Positions 39,829-50,542 of a stretch of 64,000 nt of DNA are shown one piece after another; within the stretch, counting starts at the first letter, position 1; each line of letters opens with the position of its first letter. The notes below the pieces were generated by a model. That model made no database searches. It was not told the DNA's origin and saw only the letters and a program-made list of their open reading frames with translations. The position numbers and the translations under genes were made by a program. The stretch is from NCBI GenBank assembly GCA_028753945.1, contig JAPNXP010000003.1, positions 3,782,001 through 3,846,000 on the forward strand, in the 5' to 3' direction. The DNA is from Hexactinellida sp. DTS-2022 (Eukaryota > Porifera > Hexactinellida).

Positions 39829-41865
39829 CTAATAGTAAAAAAGTGGATTAATTTCAAAATCGTCCACAAATGGTAGCCATGATGAGTTAGGTTCTTTGCA
39901 ACAAAAAAAGGAATTAGCATACTCTGCTCCAGCCATTAAAGTAGCATCAAATTTTGAACAGTAAGTAACTTTTGAGATGTACTCCATTGTTTCCTTACGC
40001 TGAAGGTGACAGTGTATTAGATCATTGATCAAGTTATCATTCAGATTTCCACCAACAAAAAACAATGCACTGCATACTCTATTTGGGTCAGATTTCACAA
40101 TAATAAGTTCTATCATAGAAAACAGTTGGTCTGCCTTCAAAGTCAGTTCAAACGCCTCACTCACAACAGAATTCCCGCTTATAACTAAGGACACCCATCC
40201 CGACTCGTATCCGAGGTTAACAACAATACCATTAGGCTCTCCATTACCAACACATACAGCAACACTCTGTGGGATACAACGTATACCATAATGTGCATAC
40301 ATCATTCTCAACACACGAATGATCGGCCCTACATCCTCCTCCGAACAGAATAAGGGGCTAACGAGATATAACACTGAAGTATGATAGGGATAGGTAGATA
40401 CTTTGCAGTCTTGGTACAATCCAAAGAGTATTTCTGGTAAGAAACCTGCTTCAGAGATCTTCCCTCGCTCTACTACGCGTGTGCACATGTCAAAATAATT
40501 GGCTAAGGCATTTTCTCCACAAAACCAACGATCGTGATTATATTTCCTCATATGCAGATCATATATACCTGGCACACGAGCCACAACAGAGCGAATTTCA
40601 CTTGTAACGAGTTGTGAACTGGTGTTTAGAATGTTAGCACACCTGATATGGTAACTTCCCAGGTCGATAACAACACATTTTATATGATCTTCATTTATCG
40701 CATGTCTATCTCTGAAATTGCCGTACCAATCCATGATGAGTGGATTATATGGAGATTCACTCATACAGAGGTCGACTTTGTGCCCATAGGGCCATCTCCT
40801 CTTATAGAGCTCAAACCACAGTCCTCCGTCCATAGCCAGGTCATACCAAAGCTTACAAACCTGCATACACCGGGTAACGTCCTTAGCAGGCAAGTAGCTG
40901 AATATTCGAATGTATAGTTCGAATGGGATTGCTAACCTACTCAACTCACCATGGTAGTCTGCAGACACAGTGCGTTGTGCTTCCATCTGCAAGCGAATAG
41001 CCTGTAAATAGGTGTCTGTAAACCCCTTCTGGTCTCCGTTCTGTTCAAACTGCCAGGACTTACGGTAGAGAGTGAGGGCTCTGTTGTAGGACTCGGACTC
41101 TTCGTATTTCGTCGGATTTGGTATCATCTGTGTATCCACACGGCGGAACATAACTTCTGTCCTCAGAAGATACTTCACACCCGAGAGAACTGGTGTCCCC
41201 TCATGGAAGCAGTCATGATTGAACACCAGCCCCATGCCTACACTTGGTGTCACTTGATGGTACACATGCGTGGTGTCTTCCTCGTCTATGAATTTCGTTT
41301 CGCCACCCTTGTACTCAGTGTTCAGATATATCAGAACAGTGTACACTGAAGACTCGTCCTCTCGAGGTACCCATGGACCATCAAAATGAGGTGTGAAGTG
41401 ACCCCCACTCGTGTATTTCATTATTTTAATGCACTCATTGAGTCTAAACGGTCTCCAAGTGCCTTCGTTGCCGAATCCGATCGGACGAACACGTATCACA
41501 TCATTTCGTGTCAACAGCGGTTCTATTCTATTGAATATGGCATCAGCCATTTCGTGTGACAATGTTAGAACTCTGTCATTGATTCTGTAATAGGATGGAA
41601 ACTGATCTGCTAGACATGAAAACCCTACCTTTTCACATTCTTTTATGTAAAAATGACATTCCTCAGGTGTCAACAGGTTGTTAAGAGTGAAACAGTGACT
41701 GTTTGGAATATTTGTTAATTCCTCTCTTTTGATATTATTTGGTTTATCATTGAGTGATTGATAGAAAGGAAGTAGTATAAAATTGTTTTCAGCTGTCTCC
41801 AGCATGGGTTTGGTTACTATCTTCTCTATGGGAGACCCTTTTATTTGGATTTCTACCATTGCCAT
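39829..41865 (-). CDS. 2OG-Fe(II) prolyl-hydroxylase-like / F-box / actin-related fusion
   Basis: One uninterrupted 678-codon ORF. Residues about 55-242 form a prolyl-4-hydroxylase-type oxygenase domain: H160-F-D162 and distal H221 bind iron, and K231, ten residues on, fits the 2-oxoglutarate-binding lysine. Residues 257-297 (NRALTLYRKSWQFEQNG) resemble the helical segment before the F-box in FBXO9. Residues about 307-358 form an F-box (IPFELYIRIFSYLPAKDV, CKLWYDLA), the site that binds SKP1 in SCF ubiquitin ligases. From 396 to the end lies an actin-related fold: CVVIDLGSYHIRCA, GIVVNLGYESGWVSLV, LFFVGGN and DATLMAGAEYA match phosphate-loop and C-terminal actin motifs, with several insertions missing, so ATP binding is uncertain. 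F-box-actin fusions are known in plants (ARP8). SKP1 is itself a known prolyl-hydroxylase substrate in Dictyostelium. The triple fusion is new to me. The ATG at 41865 starts MAMVEIQIKG; a second ATG is two codons on. Confidence 0.9.
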   Translation of the reverse strand: MAMVEIQIKGSPIEKIVTKPMLETAENNFILLPFYQSLNDKPNNIKREELTNIPNSHCFTLNNLLTPEECHFYIKECEKVGFSCLADQFPSYYRINDRVLTLSHEMADAIFNRIEPLLTRNDVIRVRPIGFGNEGTWRPFRLNECIKIMKYTSGGHFTPHFDGPWVPREDESSVYTVLIYLNTEYKGGETKFIDEEDTTHVYHQVTPSVGMGLVFNHDCFHEGTPVLSGVKYLLRTEVMFRRVDTQMIPNPTKYEESESYNRALTLYRKSWQFEQNGDQKGFTDTYLQAIRLQMEAQRTVSADYHGELSRLAIPFELYIRIFSYLPAKDVTRCMQVCKLWYDLAMDGGLWFELYKRRWPYGHKVDLCMSESPYNPLIMDWYGNFRDRHAINEDHIKCVVIDLGSYHIRCANILNTSSQLVTSEIRSVVARVPGIYDLHMRKYNHDRWFCGENALANYFDMCTRVVERGKISEAGFLPEILFGLYQDCKVSTYPYHTSVLYLVSPLFCSEEDVGPIIRVLRMMYAHYGIRCIPQSVAVCVGNGEPNGIVVNLGYESGWVSLVISGNSVVSEAFELTLKADQLFSMIELIIVKSDPNRVCSALFFVGGNLNDNLINDLIHCHLQRKETMEYISKVTYCSKFDATLMAGAEYANSFFCCKEPNSSWLPFVDDFEINPLFYY

Positions 41866-43232
41866 TTCTAATACGGAGTATAATAATTAATGAGGAATTG
41901 TCAATACTTGTTCGTATTATATAGAAAAGACTATGGAATTTTAAACTTTGTCCTTAATTAACTCTTTTATTGTTCCTTTTAGCTGTCTCCTCTGACTTTC
42001 CAATTTTATTATTTTGGATTACTTCTATTTCCTATTAGACTATTGTTATGACTTATGAGCATGAGACCAGGGCTTAGTATGAAAACTAACCTCTCTGTCA
42101 AGCCCCATCTCATAGAGATGTTATGTGTGTGGTTCCATCCCATCACAGGGACTCATCAAGCGGGTAACCCTCGACCACCATGCGTTCTACCACTACCACA
42201 CGCCGGTTCCAGCCCTGTGGCTCCAACCGCATCGTAATGCCCATGTGTCCTTCTACAAGGCAGCAGGTGTAATCTTTAATTAAAGATTAAACACTATAAT
42301 TAATTATAGTGTCGTCATAAGATAGGCGGGAGGACAAACAAGGAATGATGGAGGTGCTATGCTAGTGTTGTCTAATAATATTTTGCTGATAAGATTACTA
42401 GGCGAATTTTTTTCTGCGTTCATATTGCCATATACTGGAGAGTATTATTTATCATTATAAAATCAAACAATATTTCTATCTTGAACTTTGTAATATTCAC
42501 TCAGTGGAAAATCATTTCCCTGTCATAAAATAACAAACAAACAAACTGACAAACAATTGAGAAACAACAATCCAGTAATTGATTTAAGTTGACTCAATAT
42601 AATTAAACCACAAAATCGATGTGAACGCGATTAAACCGATGCGAACGCGTTTACACTGCAACAGGCAACTATAAAGTCCAGGGCAACCCAAAATTTGGCA
42701 TACCAAATAAAAAATTTGAAATGAAACCCTGGTACCGCACTGTCTTCGAGCACCTTATACCTACGATCAGAAGATCCGGATGGATTTTTACTGGATTATG
42801 ACTAATATTCTGGACAAAATGCATTATGGACTGGATTTGGATTAAATCCATCCAGACCTTCTGCCTACGATGATTTGTGACTCAATCTAAACAACGGACA
42901 TGATAACTTTCATGTCTATTTAAACATTTTGTTTGTTAATTTACTATAAGATTGTTATTTTATTGACTAATTAATTAAAAGTAGTTATTTATATTTGACT
43001 CAGTACTGTTTGCTTAACTGCCATTTAAACGTACTTATTCCGGCACAGGTGGGGCACACCAACATTCATTTTAAACCTGTGACATGAGGTGAACCACGCT
43101 TAAATTGAAGTGGGGGCTGTCTACAACCTCCCGCCGCCCCTGGACTGATCAGTAAAAACAATAAATCTCACTGTCGAGGCTTTCTAAAGTTATGTTACGG
43201 GAAGTAAGAAGAGAAAAATTATGAATACCGTA
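41866..43232. other. intergenic, one short possible exon
   Basis: Mostly AT-rich, with a GC-richer patch at 42095-42260. On the plus strand 42149-42259 lies between ATCACAG and CAG|GTGTAA and can encode LIKRVTLDHHAFYHYHTPV and LWLQPHRNAHVSFYKAA. The reverse strand is also open, so coding is uncertain. No other gene was seen. Confidence 0.3.
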
Positions 43233-43496
43233 TACCGTATTTCCCCGAATAAGCGCCCCAGCGCTTATTGTTTTTGTGGGCCAAAATTATCTTGAAATAT
43301 TTGTGAAAAATCCAGAATATAATATTTAGGTCGGTTATAATGGTTTCCACCAACAGTATGCCTACCGAAGTAGCCAAAATCAATCGAATTACATTACAGT
43401 AATCAACTAATGTGTAAGATTTTTTTCATACCAATGTCATTTTTATTGACCTGCGCTTATTCAAGCCCCCGGCGCTTATTCGGGGAAATACGGTAT
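43233..43496. mobile_element. Tc1-like MITE (TACCGTATTTCCCCGAATAA ends)
   Basis: TACCGTATTTCCCCGAATAA and TTATTCGGGGAAATACGGTA are perfect inverses. GCGCTTATT motifs lie just inside both ends. It directly abuts a second, related MITE. Confidence 0.75.
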
Positions 43497-43755
43497 ACTC
43501 TAATAGTAGCCACTATTCGAATAATCGCCTACCTCCAATAATAGCCCCCCCAAATTAGCAAATACAAATTTACTATCGGTACCCTGAGTAAATTTCTTTA
43601 TCTAATATTAGTCGCAACTCGCAATACGATTATCAACCGACTATACTAAATAAATTGTATCAACATGTGATATTCTCGAAAATTCACAAATATTATTGGT
43701 CAGAAAATGGCGTAAAAAAAATCGCCTAGGCTACTATTCGAATAAATACGGTAAG
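43497..43755. mobile_element. Tc1-like MITE, diverged relative
   Basis: Sub-terminal GTAGCCACTATTCGAATAAT on the left is matched inverted by CTACTATTCGAATAAATACG on the right. The tail CGTATTTATTCGAATAGTAG relates it to the neighbour and to the 38.5-kb element. Confidence 0.6.
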
Positions 43756-44261
43756 CGTTGACAAATCTATGTCACGAAGAAGTCTGTGTTCTAGCCTTCC
43801 GTGTTCTAGCACAGTTAGACCACCCGTTTAAAAAAATTCCCAAAACGGATTTTGGAAATGTTAAATTACGAAGAAATGCGCTTCTAATGATCCTAAATTC
43901 CCGTTTGTACGAATTTTTCTAGGTTGAACCCTCCAACGACCAGATTAATAGGGAAATGCAAAGTAATTCCAACGTTCGGAAATAGTTTAAATATATTACT
44001 CACGATAAATTTCATTTTGGGACATAAAGTTAACCTATCGATCTCGAACATTTTTTCAATAAAGATAACAATCTACCGCGCGGGGCCCCAGGCATAGGCA
44101 TATGCTGCTCTCATTAATAGGTTCAAAATACACAACCCGATCAAAAGTATTCCAAAATGACCTAAAATAAATATAAAATTTAGAGTATTTTAAACAGTCG
44201 TTATATGCTGCCAGAAGAAGAATATTAAAGCATACATAATATCCTTTTGTTTGCACTTAAT

Positions 44262-44372
44262 TACTGTGCCGACTATACTATAGTATAGTGGCCCAGTATT
44301 GGTCTTAGTGCTTTGGATATTAGTACTGTGCCGACTATACTATAGTTATAGTGGCCCAGTTCTAATCTCAGT
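44262..44372. repeat. two copies of the palindromic TATAC/GTATA module
   Basis: TACTGTGCCGACTATACTAT plus AGTATAGTGGCCCAGTATTG occurs twice about 70 bases apart, inverted relative to the 53-kb copies. Confidence 0.8.
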
Positions 44373-45559
44373 GCTTTGGTTAGTTATTGGTCCGTATCGT
44401 CTCCATAGAACAGAGTTATAATTACTAAGAACTGAAATTTTCAGGATATGTGTCTCATGGGTTACAGATGTGCACCTGGGGTCACAATTTTTTGTTACAT
44501 TTGTTTTGACACATTTTTAAACCTGTGGAATGTTAGAAAAGGAACAATAAATCGTGCCCGAATATTTAATTTATTTGCATTCGATAGAGAATTAAATTCT
44601 ACACCTTTTCACAGTGCACGAATTTTCAAAATGGGTTTCGTTTGTGCCACAATTGAGTTGCAAATTTCCTTTGTTTATTAACACTTCAGTTCTATTAAAA
44701 GTAATAAATCTAATTCCACTGTTTCAACTTGTAAGAATTATATTGATTTAACATATTAAATCTTACTCTATTGTTTCAACTTGCGATAAATATATTGATT
44801 TAACCATAGCCTACTATATAAAGGCCATTTCACTGCTTTGGACCAGGGGTAAGATAAAGGCGGGTTTATTTTTCTAACTGTAACCAATTACCTGATTAAT
44901 ACTAGACTCAATATATCAACTACACATATCAAAGTTTAATATATGGGTCATAGTTGTCTCCCAACATAAATTCAAGCTCAAGTATTTTTGTTACATGCAA
45001 ACTAGATAGTATAATTATGAAAACTAAGCAAATGTTTAGAGGAATTTCTTATGATTTTCTTTGAGGCAGGTAGTAGGAACAATAATACAATATGGTTCTT
45101 TGCCTTGTTGATGTTAAGTAACAATTGGCTACTGTTGTTAAAATTTAAAGTAATAAATTGATTTTCCTTCTGTACTAAGCAATCTATACACTCATCAACG
45201 AAGTCTTAGCACTTTTCACTATCGAGTTTTAGGAGAGGGATTTGCTTGAATCCGATTGAAAACATCATTGCAAACATTTTCCAAGGTGTAAATACCACAT
45301 TTAGCACGTAATTGGAAGGGCCATTTTAAGCAGCCACGATCAAAAAGGCCAATCAAAAGGCAAAAGTTAAAATCCGGGTCTTCAATTTCCATTCAATTCC
45401 GTATATTTTCAGTGAGTATGTGAGATCGTTATTATAGTAAACAATGAAATAACTAAGAAGTTCATCGGAAGAAATACTACAATTGGTAACAATAACATAA
45501 GAGTAGCTAAATATACTACCTGGTTAACAAAGGACTAATTAATAACTAGTTGGGTGGTC
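44373..45559. repeat. repeat-family sequence, no gene
   Basis: 44560-44810 matches 55.87-56.10 kb (GAGAATTAAATTCTACACCT, TTGTTTCAACTTG, ATATTGATTTAAC). The rest is AT-rich, without recognised exons. Confidence 0.5.
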
Positions 45560-46347
45560 CATGGCCTACTTAATATACGGCCGTGTATCTCACCGAGAAG
45601 GCCAAAAAATAGAAGGCCAGTTTATCAATCTCATTATCGGATAAACTATACATCCTATTGTTATTATTTGGGTTGTATATGGGGTAATCAACCATTGCGA
45701 GTCCAATGGAACCACTTTTGAGAATCTCAGATTTGTGGTTAAGCTGTTTAGGCGCCAATTCATGGTGACGGTAACAATTTATGGTAAAATGAAAAAAAAT
45801 TCAAATATCATAAATTTCATTTTCTTCCTACTTTCTAATGATTTTATAATGGGAATACTAAATAGGGATATATTTCATACCCCCAAAAGCTACTAAATCA
45901 CAAAATGGCGACATTCTAAAAATTTACAAATTTATAAAGCAACCACATGCTAAATTACAAATAGTATCCCGAGTTACAACTTACTATCTTCGTCCATAAA
46001 ACGTATATTATTGCTGGTTTATCTATATTAATTCTCATTATATATTCTGAAATGTTTACTAAGCATATTAGCAAAATATCTTAATTTTCTCGTAGTTCTT
46101 TTAGGCTCGAATTTTATATTTTGTATATTTGTTGTGTCACCATGAATTGGCGCCTAAACAGCTTAACCACAAATCTGAGATTCTCAAAAGTGGTTCCATT
46201 GGACTCGAAATGGTTGATTACCCCATACACAACCCAAATAATAACAATAATGGGCATAGTTTATCCTAGAATAAAATTTATAAACTGGCCTTCTATTTTT
46301 TTGGCCTTCTCGGTGACATACACGGCCGTATATTAAGTAGGTCATGG
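45560..46347. mobile_element. foldback element C, same family as A
   Basis: CATGGCCTACTTAATATACG on the left recurs inverted at 46327-46347, and both arms share GGTTAAGCTGTTTAGGCGCC. The interior matches element A. No exact target duplication is visible. It truncates the THAP transposase remnant on its right. Confidence 0.85.
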
Positions 46348-46364
46348 CAGCATATTCTCCGATA

Positions 46365-47695
46365 AATGCAAGAGGTTGTCTTGTGTATGAATTCAGGAAA
46401 AACTTCAAAAGAGTGGCCACACACACACATAATGTGTGAAATCAAAATTCTCAGGATGGCTGCGATAAAGACCATCTTGATGTGTTTCGAAGCTGCTGAT
46501 AAATTCCATAAACGAATCTCTATCTTTATGGACATAATCTTTCCTATTATACAACTTGAGAATATTAGACTGTTTAAGTGCCCTCTCATTTTCCAGGACT
46601 TGACAAACCAATACATTGTAGTTTTACATTTGTTTGTATATTCCAAAATGGTGTTCAATAAGATCAATTTGTATAATTGATGACAATTCCACATTCGCCG
46701 GTCAATATTCTACAAGTTTAGGCAGTGCAATACTTGAATGGTGAAAACTCGTGAAGGTTTGAACTGTTAATTTTCCTATGAACTGGTAAGCTTCCCCAGA
46801 CTCTAACCAACGAACTAGAGTATACATTCAATTAAATCTGGCATCATTATGTAATTTCGGTCCTTGAGACGAACTCCCTTCCAAGAGTGTTGATTAATCA
46901 ATCAATGTCCATATCTATTGGTTTTCAAACAAACAGCTGATTGAGAGATTCGCAAGGGTTCCACGATTATAACACTTTAACTTGAAGAAACTGAAATTAC
47001 TACTGTATTTGATGTCATATTGACAATATAAATGTGGTATCAAGGTGCCAGAAATCCATCCTTGGGGATCTTAATGTTAGATTATGTCATCTAATTTAGA
47101 GACAGTGAATTTTCTCTGTTCTTCTTCGTACAAGTCAATACTCTGTTTCATTGCCTATATACAATAAGATATATGTTAAAATACAAAAACATTTATATTT
47201 AGCACAACTTGACATACATGGATCTGTAAATCATGCTCCTTTTTGTCTCTATCAAGCCGCTGATACTTGATAGTGTGATTAAGACGATCAGGGCCAACAG
47301 GAAGGTATTTAAGTAATGCGCCTTTCTTCAATGTAGCTTTTATTGGTCGTATCTTCGTTTGGCCATCAATGTCAAGGTAAGTTTGTGTGTCAATGATATC
47401 ATCAGCATCAAAGTGTTTAGCACAAATGAAAATGTTTTTCAGTGTGTGAAGATCTAGCATATAATTACATAATTACGTAATTATTAATTAAAGTATGTAA
47501 GTAATGTTAAGCTTAAGGAAAACTGGTAAAGAAATTATTTAAGCTAGTAAAGACATACTCACCATCTTTATGTAGAAAACGTTTCCACTTATGTACGATG
47601 TCTTGCGGCCCAGAAGGAATGTGAAATACTGCAACACCACTATGATCACTATAGTATCCAGTAGCACATCTGGGAGCAGAACAAGAGTTGGGCAT
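46365..47695 (-). pseudogene. THAP / P-element-like transposase remnant
   Basis: Exon 1 (47695-47563) starts MPNSCSAPRC, has FHIPSG, and stops at donor GTGAGT. Exon 2 (47455-47218) follows TATGCTAG and encodes ICAKHFDADDI, then KKGALLKYLPVGPDRL, ending at donor GTATGT. Together they give a C2CH THAP zinc finger. From 47154 a third segment begins AMKQSIDLYEEEQRKFTV. A single frame, with several in-frame stops, then carries ARFN, MYTLVRWLESGEAYQFIGKL, LIEHHFGIYKQM and VLENERALKQSNILKL. The E.HFG segment matches the late conserved part of THAP9/P-type transposases. Active copies bind DNA through THAP and transpose by an RNase-H-like core. This copy is dead. Confidence 0.7.
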
Positions 47696-47799
47696 GACCG
47701 CATGAGTCCAGGATATAAATAAACAAGGAGCTAGCATTATAAGGCAAAGTATGATTGAATTAAAGAGAAATTGTAATTAGAATAGCTAATATTACATTG

Positions 47800-48165
47800 A
47801 CGAATCTCGTTAACCGGTTAACCGGTTAACCGTTGCTGACATCGGTAACGGTTAGAGATTTTATTAACCAGTTAGCCGGTCTGTTGAATAACAGCAGAGT
47901 TATTGGGAAATTAATGTATAAAGTATTAAATTCTTTTGAATTTTATCAGAATATGTAGTCCTAAATCCATTTCTCCTCACCACATGTATCAGTTAATATA
48001 CTTATGCAGTTATACTTTATACACCTGAGTCTTATTCTGTAAGTATAATCAAATTTTTATAAAGGATTTATTGTATTGAGTAGGATGGGCGGTTAACCGG
48101 TTAACCGTGGCGAGAAATCGAATTGTAACCGTTGTCTCAGATCGTTTAGCCAACCCCACCCTTGT
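47800..48165. repeat. GGTTAACCGGTTAACC-type repeat
   Basis: Clusters of GGTTAACCGGTTAACCG occur at 47808-47835 and 48090-48110 in AT-rich DNA. Likely the two sub-terminal parts of a MITE with unclear ends. Confidence 0.5.
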
Positions 48166-48216
48166 TCAGATAAAGAATATTAAAACGGATTGCAATACAC
48201 AATTTAAAATGTAATA

Positions 48217-48412
48217 CAGTAGTGTTCGCCTTATAGCAATTGCTCTAATAGCAATATTATATTATATTATATTATATATATATTGCTCTGTTAGCAAGGT
48301 ATTTTGTCTCCAAGCGAGCATTTCGTGCTAATTTTGTTCCTCTAATAGCAAGTTCGTCTGTAAGCAAGCAAATTTTGTGCGAAATGCGATTGCTATTAGG
48401 CGAATACCACTG
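48217..48412. mobile_element. pogo/Tc1-like MITE with TA duplication
   Basis: CAGTAGTGTTCGCCTTATAG and CTATTAGGCGAATACCACTG are inverse, flanked by TA. It has TAATAGCAA(G/T) motifs and a TATAT run inside. Confidence 0.75.
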
Positions 48413-48483
48413 TATTACATTTTACATTTAGGCTGTTATAAACAGGTAATGACTAGAATATTTACAGCATACTTCGCTTAATA

Positions 48484-48669
48484 CAGTGGTTCTCAACCGG
48501 AGGTGCACGCACCCCCTGGGGGTGCGAGGTACGATTCTGGGGGGTGCGGAAAAAGAGTACAAGTTCTGTTTATAGTAAACAATCAACGATCTTACGTTTA
48601 TCAGGGGGTGCGAGAGTTGATTTTGAAAGCTAAGGGGGTGCGGAAGTTTAAAAAGGTTAAGAAACACTG
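48484..48669. mobile_element. 186-bp hAT-type MITE with perfect TSD
   Basis: CAGTGGTTCTCAACC and GGTTAAGAAACACTG are inverse ends, flanked by exact GCTTAATA (48476-48483 and 48670-48677). GGGGGTGCG is repeated inside. The ends are close to those of the 60.4-kb hAT element. Confidence 0.9.
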
Positions 48670-48893
48670 GCTTAATAGAACCACTGTTTATTAGACTTCT
48701 CCACTTAATTGAGTCAAACTACCCTGGAACAAAACTGCCCCTATTAAGCGGAGTAGTTGTGTGATTAGATGATACAATATAATTTATTAAATTCTAGAAA
48801 TATATTTAATGAATATATATACATGACAAATATTCAAGTTGTGTCCAGACAAATATTTTATTTATGTCACTAAGTGATCAATCACTTATAAAC

Positions 48894-49270
48894 CAGGGTT
48901 GATAAAAATCAAAAAAATCCGATTTTTTTAATTTAAATCAGAGTTTTGATTTTAATTGTTTTTTTGCAATCTATATCACACTGGCGTATATTATTTGGCT
49001 AATAGATTAATTACATTGATAATGACTCATTATCATTGTAATTTGACTCATTATCAATGTATTTCTTTTCTTTTCGCAAAAAACAATAGACATAAAAAAT
49101 CTGATTATAATAAAAAAAGTCTGATTTAAATCAAAATAATCCGATTTTTTTGATTTAAATCAGACTTTTTTGATTTAAATCAGATTTTGATATAAATCAT
49201 GATTTTTATTAATAAAAATCATTGATTTAAATCATGATTTAAATCACTTGATTTAAATCAAACAACCCTG
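48894..49270. mobile_element. hAT-type MITE, second copy of the 34.3-kb family, perfect TSD
   Basis: CAGGGTTGATAAAAATCA to TGATTTAAATCAAACAACCCTG in the opposite orientation to the 34.3-kb copy, flanked by exact TTATAAAC (48886-48893 and 49271-49278). Internal GATTTAAATCA palindromes are more numerous here. Confidence 0.9.
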
Positions 49271-49509
49271 TTATAAACCAATAGATCCTTGTCGCTACGC
49301 TAATCTACACTTTTATACCAAATCTCGGATTCTGGGCCATATTATCGTTCTATTAATTCCGGACAAAGACGAAAATACACGATTTTGTTTCTATAATGAC
49401 AAAATTTAGAAAATGAAAGTTTAATGAAACTGTCAGAAAATGACAACAAACAGAGCCTAAAGTAGGGAAAAGAACGTATTACAATCTATACAAATATTAA
49501 TAATCTTAT

Positions 49510-50367
49510 TTACAACCTAGTTTCTACACAATCAATTCCATAAACAGTACAATCCTCGTTGTTGCGATCTTTGGGACGTACAACATTAAAATGCAGGGAG
49601 GGTACCCTAGTAACAACCTGTTTTGCTGTACTAACTTCCGTCATAGAGTTAGCTGGCTGTTGAGCTTTGGGTCTGAAAAATTTGGGTATTCGGGCTTCGG
49701 GGATTTGGAAGGTTATCAGAAGAAAATGAATGAAGCCAATTGGGGCGTTGGATAGAATGTAGGCCCATTCGAATGCCAGATGCAGAGTTCCGTTGTCGGT
49801 CGAGAGGGACAGAGGAATCGAGATTATGAACGGCAGACTGAGAGCTGGTATCAGTAGTATGGCGCCCATTGAGACTCTACGGAGCCTGGATAGCTCATTC
49901 TCAAACCTGTGCTTCTTCTTGAGGGCTATCCTAATCCTACACAGACAGAGACAGAGGATGATGGTGTTGACCAGAAGAATAACGTATATGGGGACCAGGA
50001 ACGGCAAGTTGAGATTCTGTTCATTGTTCAGGAAGCAGGAATACTCACAGGCTTTATCGGAAGAATCATCATGTGTATCGACAGCCAGGTATTGATTGGT
50101 CAGTTTCCCATATCCGAACCATGCCAGAGACCATAATAGCGAGAGACACCAAGAAATAGGAACTAAATACTTATACAACTTTCTGGCTGTGTGTCTGACA
50201 CTGACTACCCAAATAGAATAGAATACGAGTATTCCAATCGATAGAGATGATAGGAACACGTTTGTCCAAAGGAACTGTAGAAAAAATGCCACAGTAGTAC
50301 ATAGCCAGTGGACACTCGACGCAGATTGCACGAAGAATACAAATACACCAACCGCATAAAAATTTGT
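49510..50367 (-). CDS. class B/adhesion-like 7TM receptor, 3' exon
   Basis: One open frame of about 285 codons from a possible acceptor AAAAG at 50368 to a stop at 49510. Five or six membrane helices are visible: FAVG-type helix plus WLCTTVAFFLQFLWTNVF, LVPISWCLSLLWSLAWFGYG, an extracellular loop with two Cys (ACEYSC), LPFLVPIYVILLVNTIILCL, ILLIPALSLPFIISIPL and EWAYILSNAPIGFIHFLLIT followed by IPEAR. The last segment is like TM7 of secretin/adhesion receptors. The tail has about 60 residues. Helix 1 and the extracellular part must lie on exons further 5' (above 50.4 kb), but only repeat DNA is found there, so the gene continues outside the window behind a long intron or has been truncated by a foldback element that begins near 50409. 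Ligand unknown. Confidence 0.65.
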   Translation of the reverse strand, partial: TNFYAVGVFVFFVQSASSVHWLCTTVAFFLQFLWTNVFLSSLSIGILVFYSIWVVSVRHTARKLYKYLVPISWCLSLLWSLAWFGYGKLTNQYLAVDTHDDSSDKACEYSCFLNNEQNLNLPFLVPIYVILLVNTIILCLCLCRIRIALKKKHRFENELSRLRRVSMGAILLIPALSLPFIISIPLSLSTDNGTLHLAFEWAYILSNAPIGFIHFLLITFQIPEARIPKFFRPKAQQPANSMTEVSTAKQVVTRVPSLHFNVVRPKDRNNEDCTVYGIDCVETRL

Positions 50368-50408
50368 CTTTTCCCATCAGACGAATAATTAAATCAGGAA
50401 TCAAATAG

Positions 50409-50542
50409 TAAATAAAAATCCAAAATTGCAGCCTGTGCCGACGCATGATCCTTTGGTGGCACTATATTTTGTTGTTGGTTTATTGATAGTGCCTCCAAAG
50501 GAACATGCTGTCGGCACAGGCTGCAATTTTGGATTTTTTTTT
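50409..50542. mobile_element. foldback MITE of the AAAATCCAAAATTGCAG family
   Basis: AAAATCCAAAATTGCAGCCT and GTGCCGACGCATGATCC on the left recur inverted on the right as GGAACATGCTGTCGGCACAG and GCTGCAATTTTGGATTTT. Other copies are at about 9289, 51676, 53463 and 55538, usually at the same place relative to the larger repeat unit. Confidence 0.8.

Noticed and set aside
39627-39851. Plus-strand ORF of 74 codons with a possible membrane helix
   Set aside because: It overlaps the end of the oxygenase/F-box gene, has low-complexity AT-rich codons and no recognisable feature beyond one hydrophobic stretch. Not enough to call a gene.
42055-42237. tRNA-like or SINE-like motif (GGTTCCAGCCC)
   Set aside because: No A-box partner at the right distance and no cloverleaf could be drawn.
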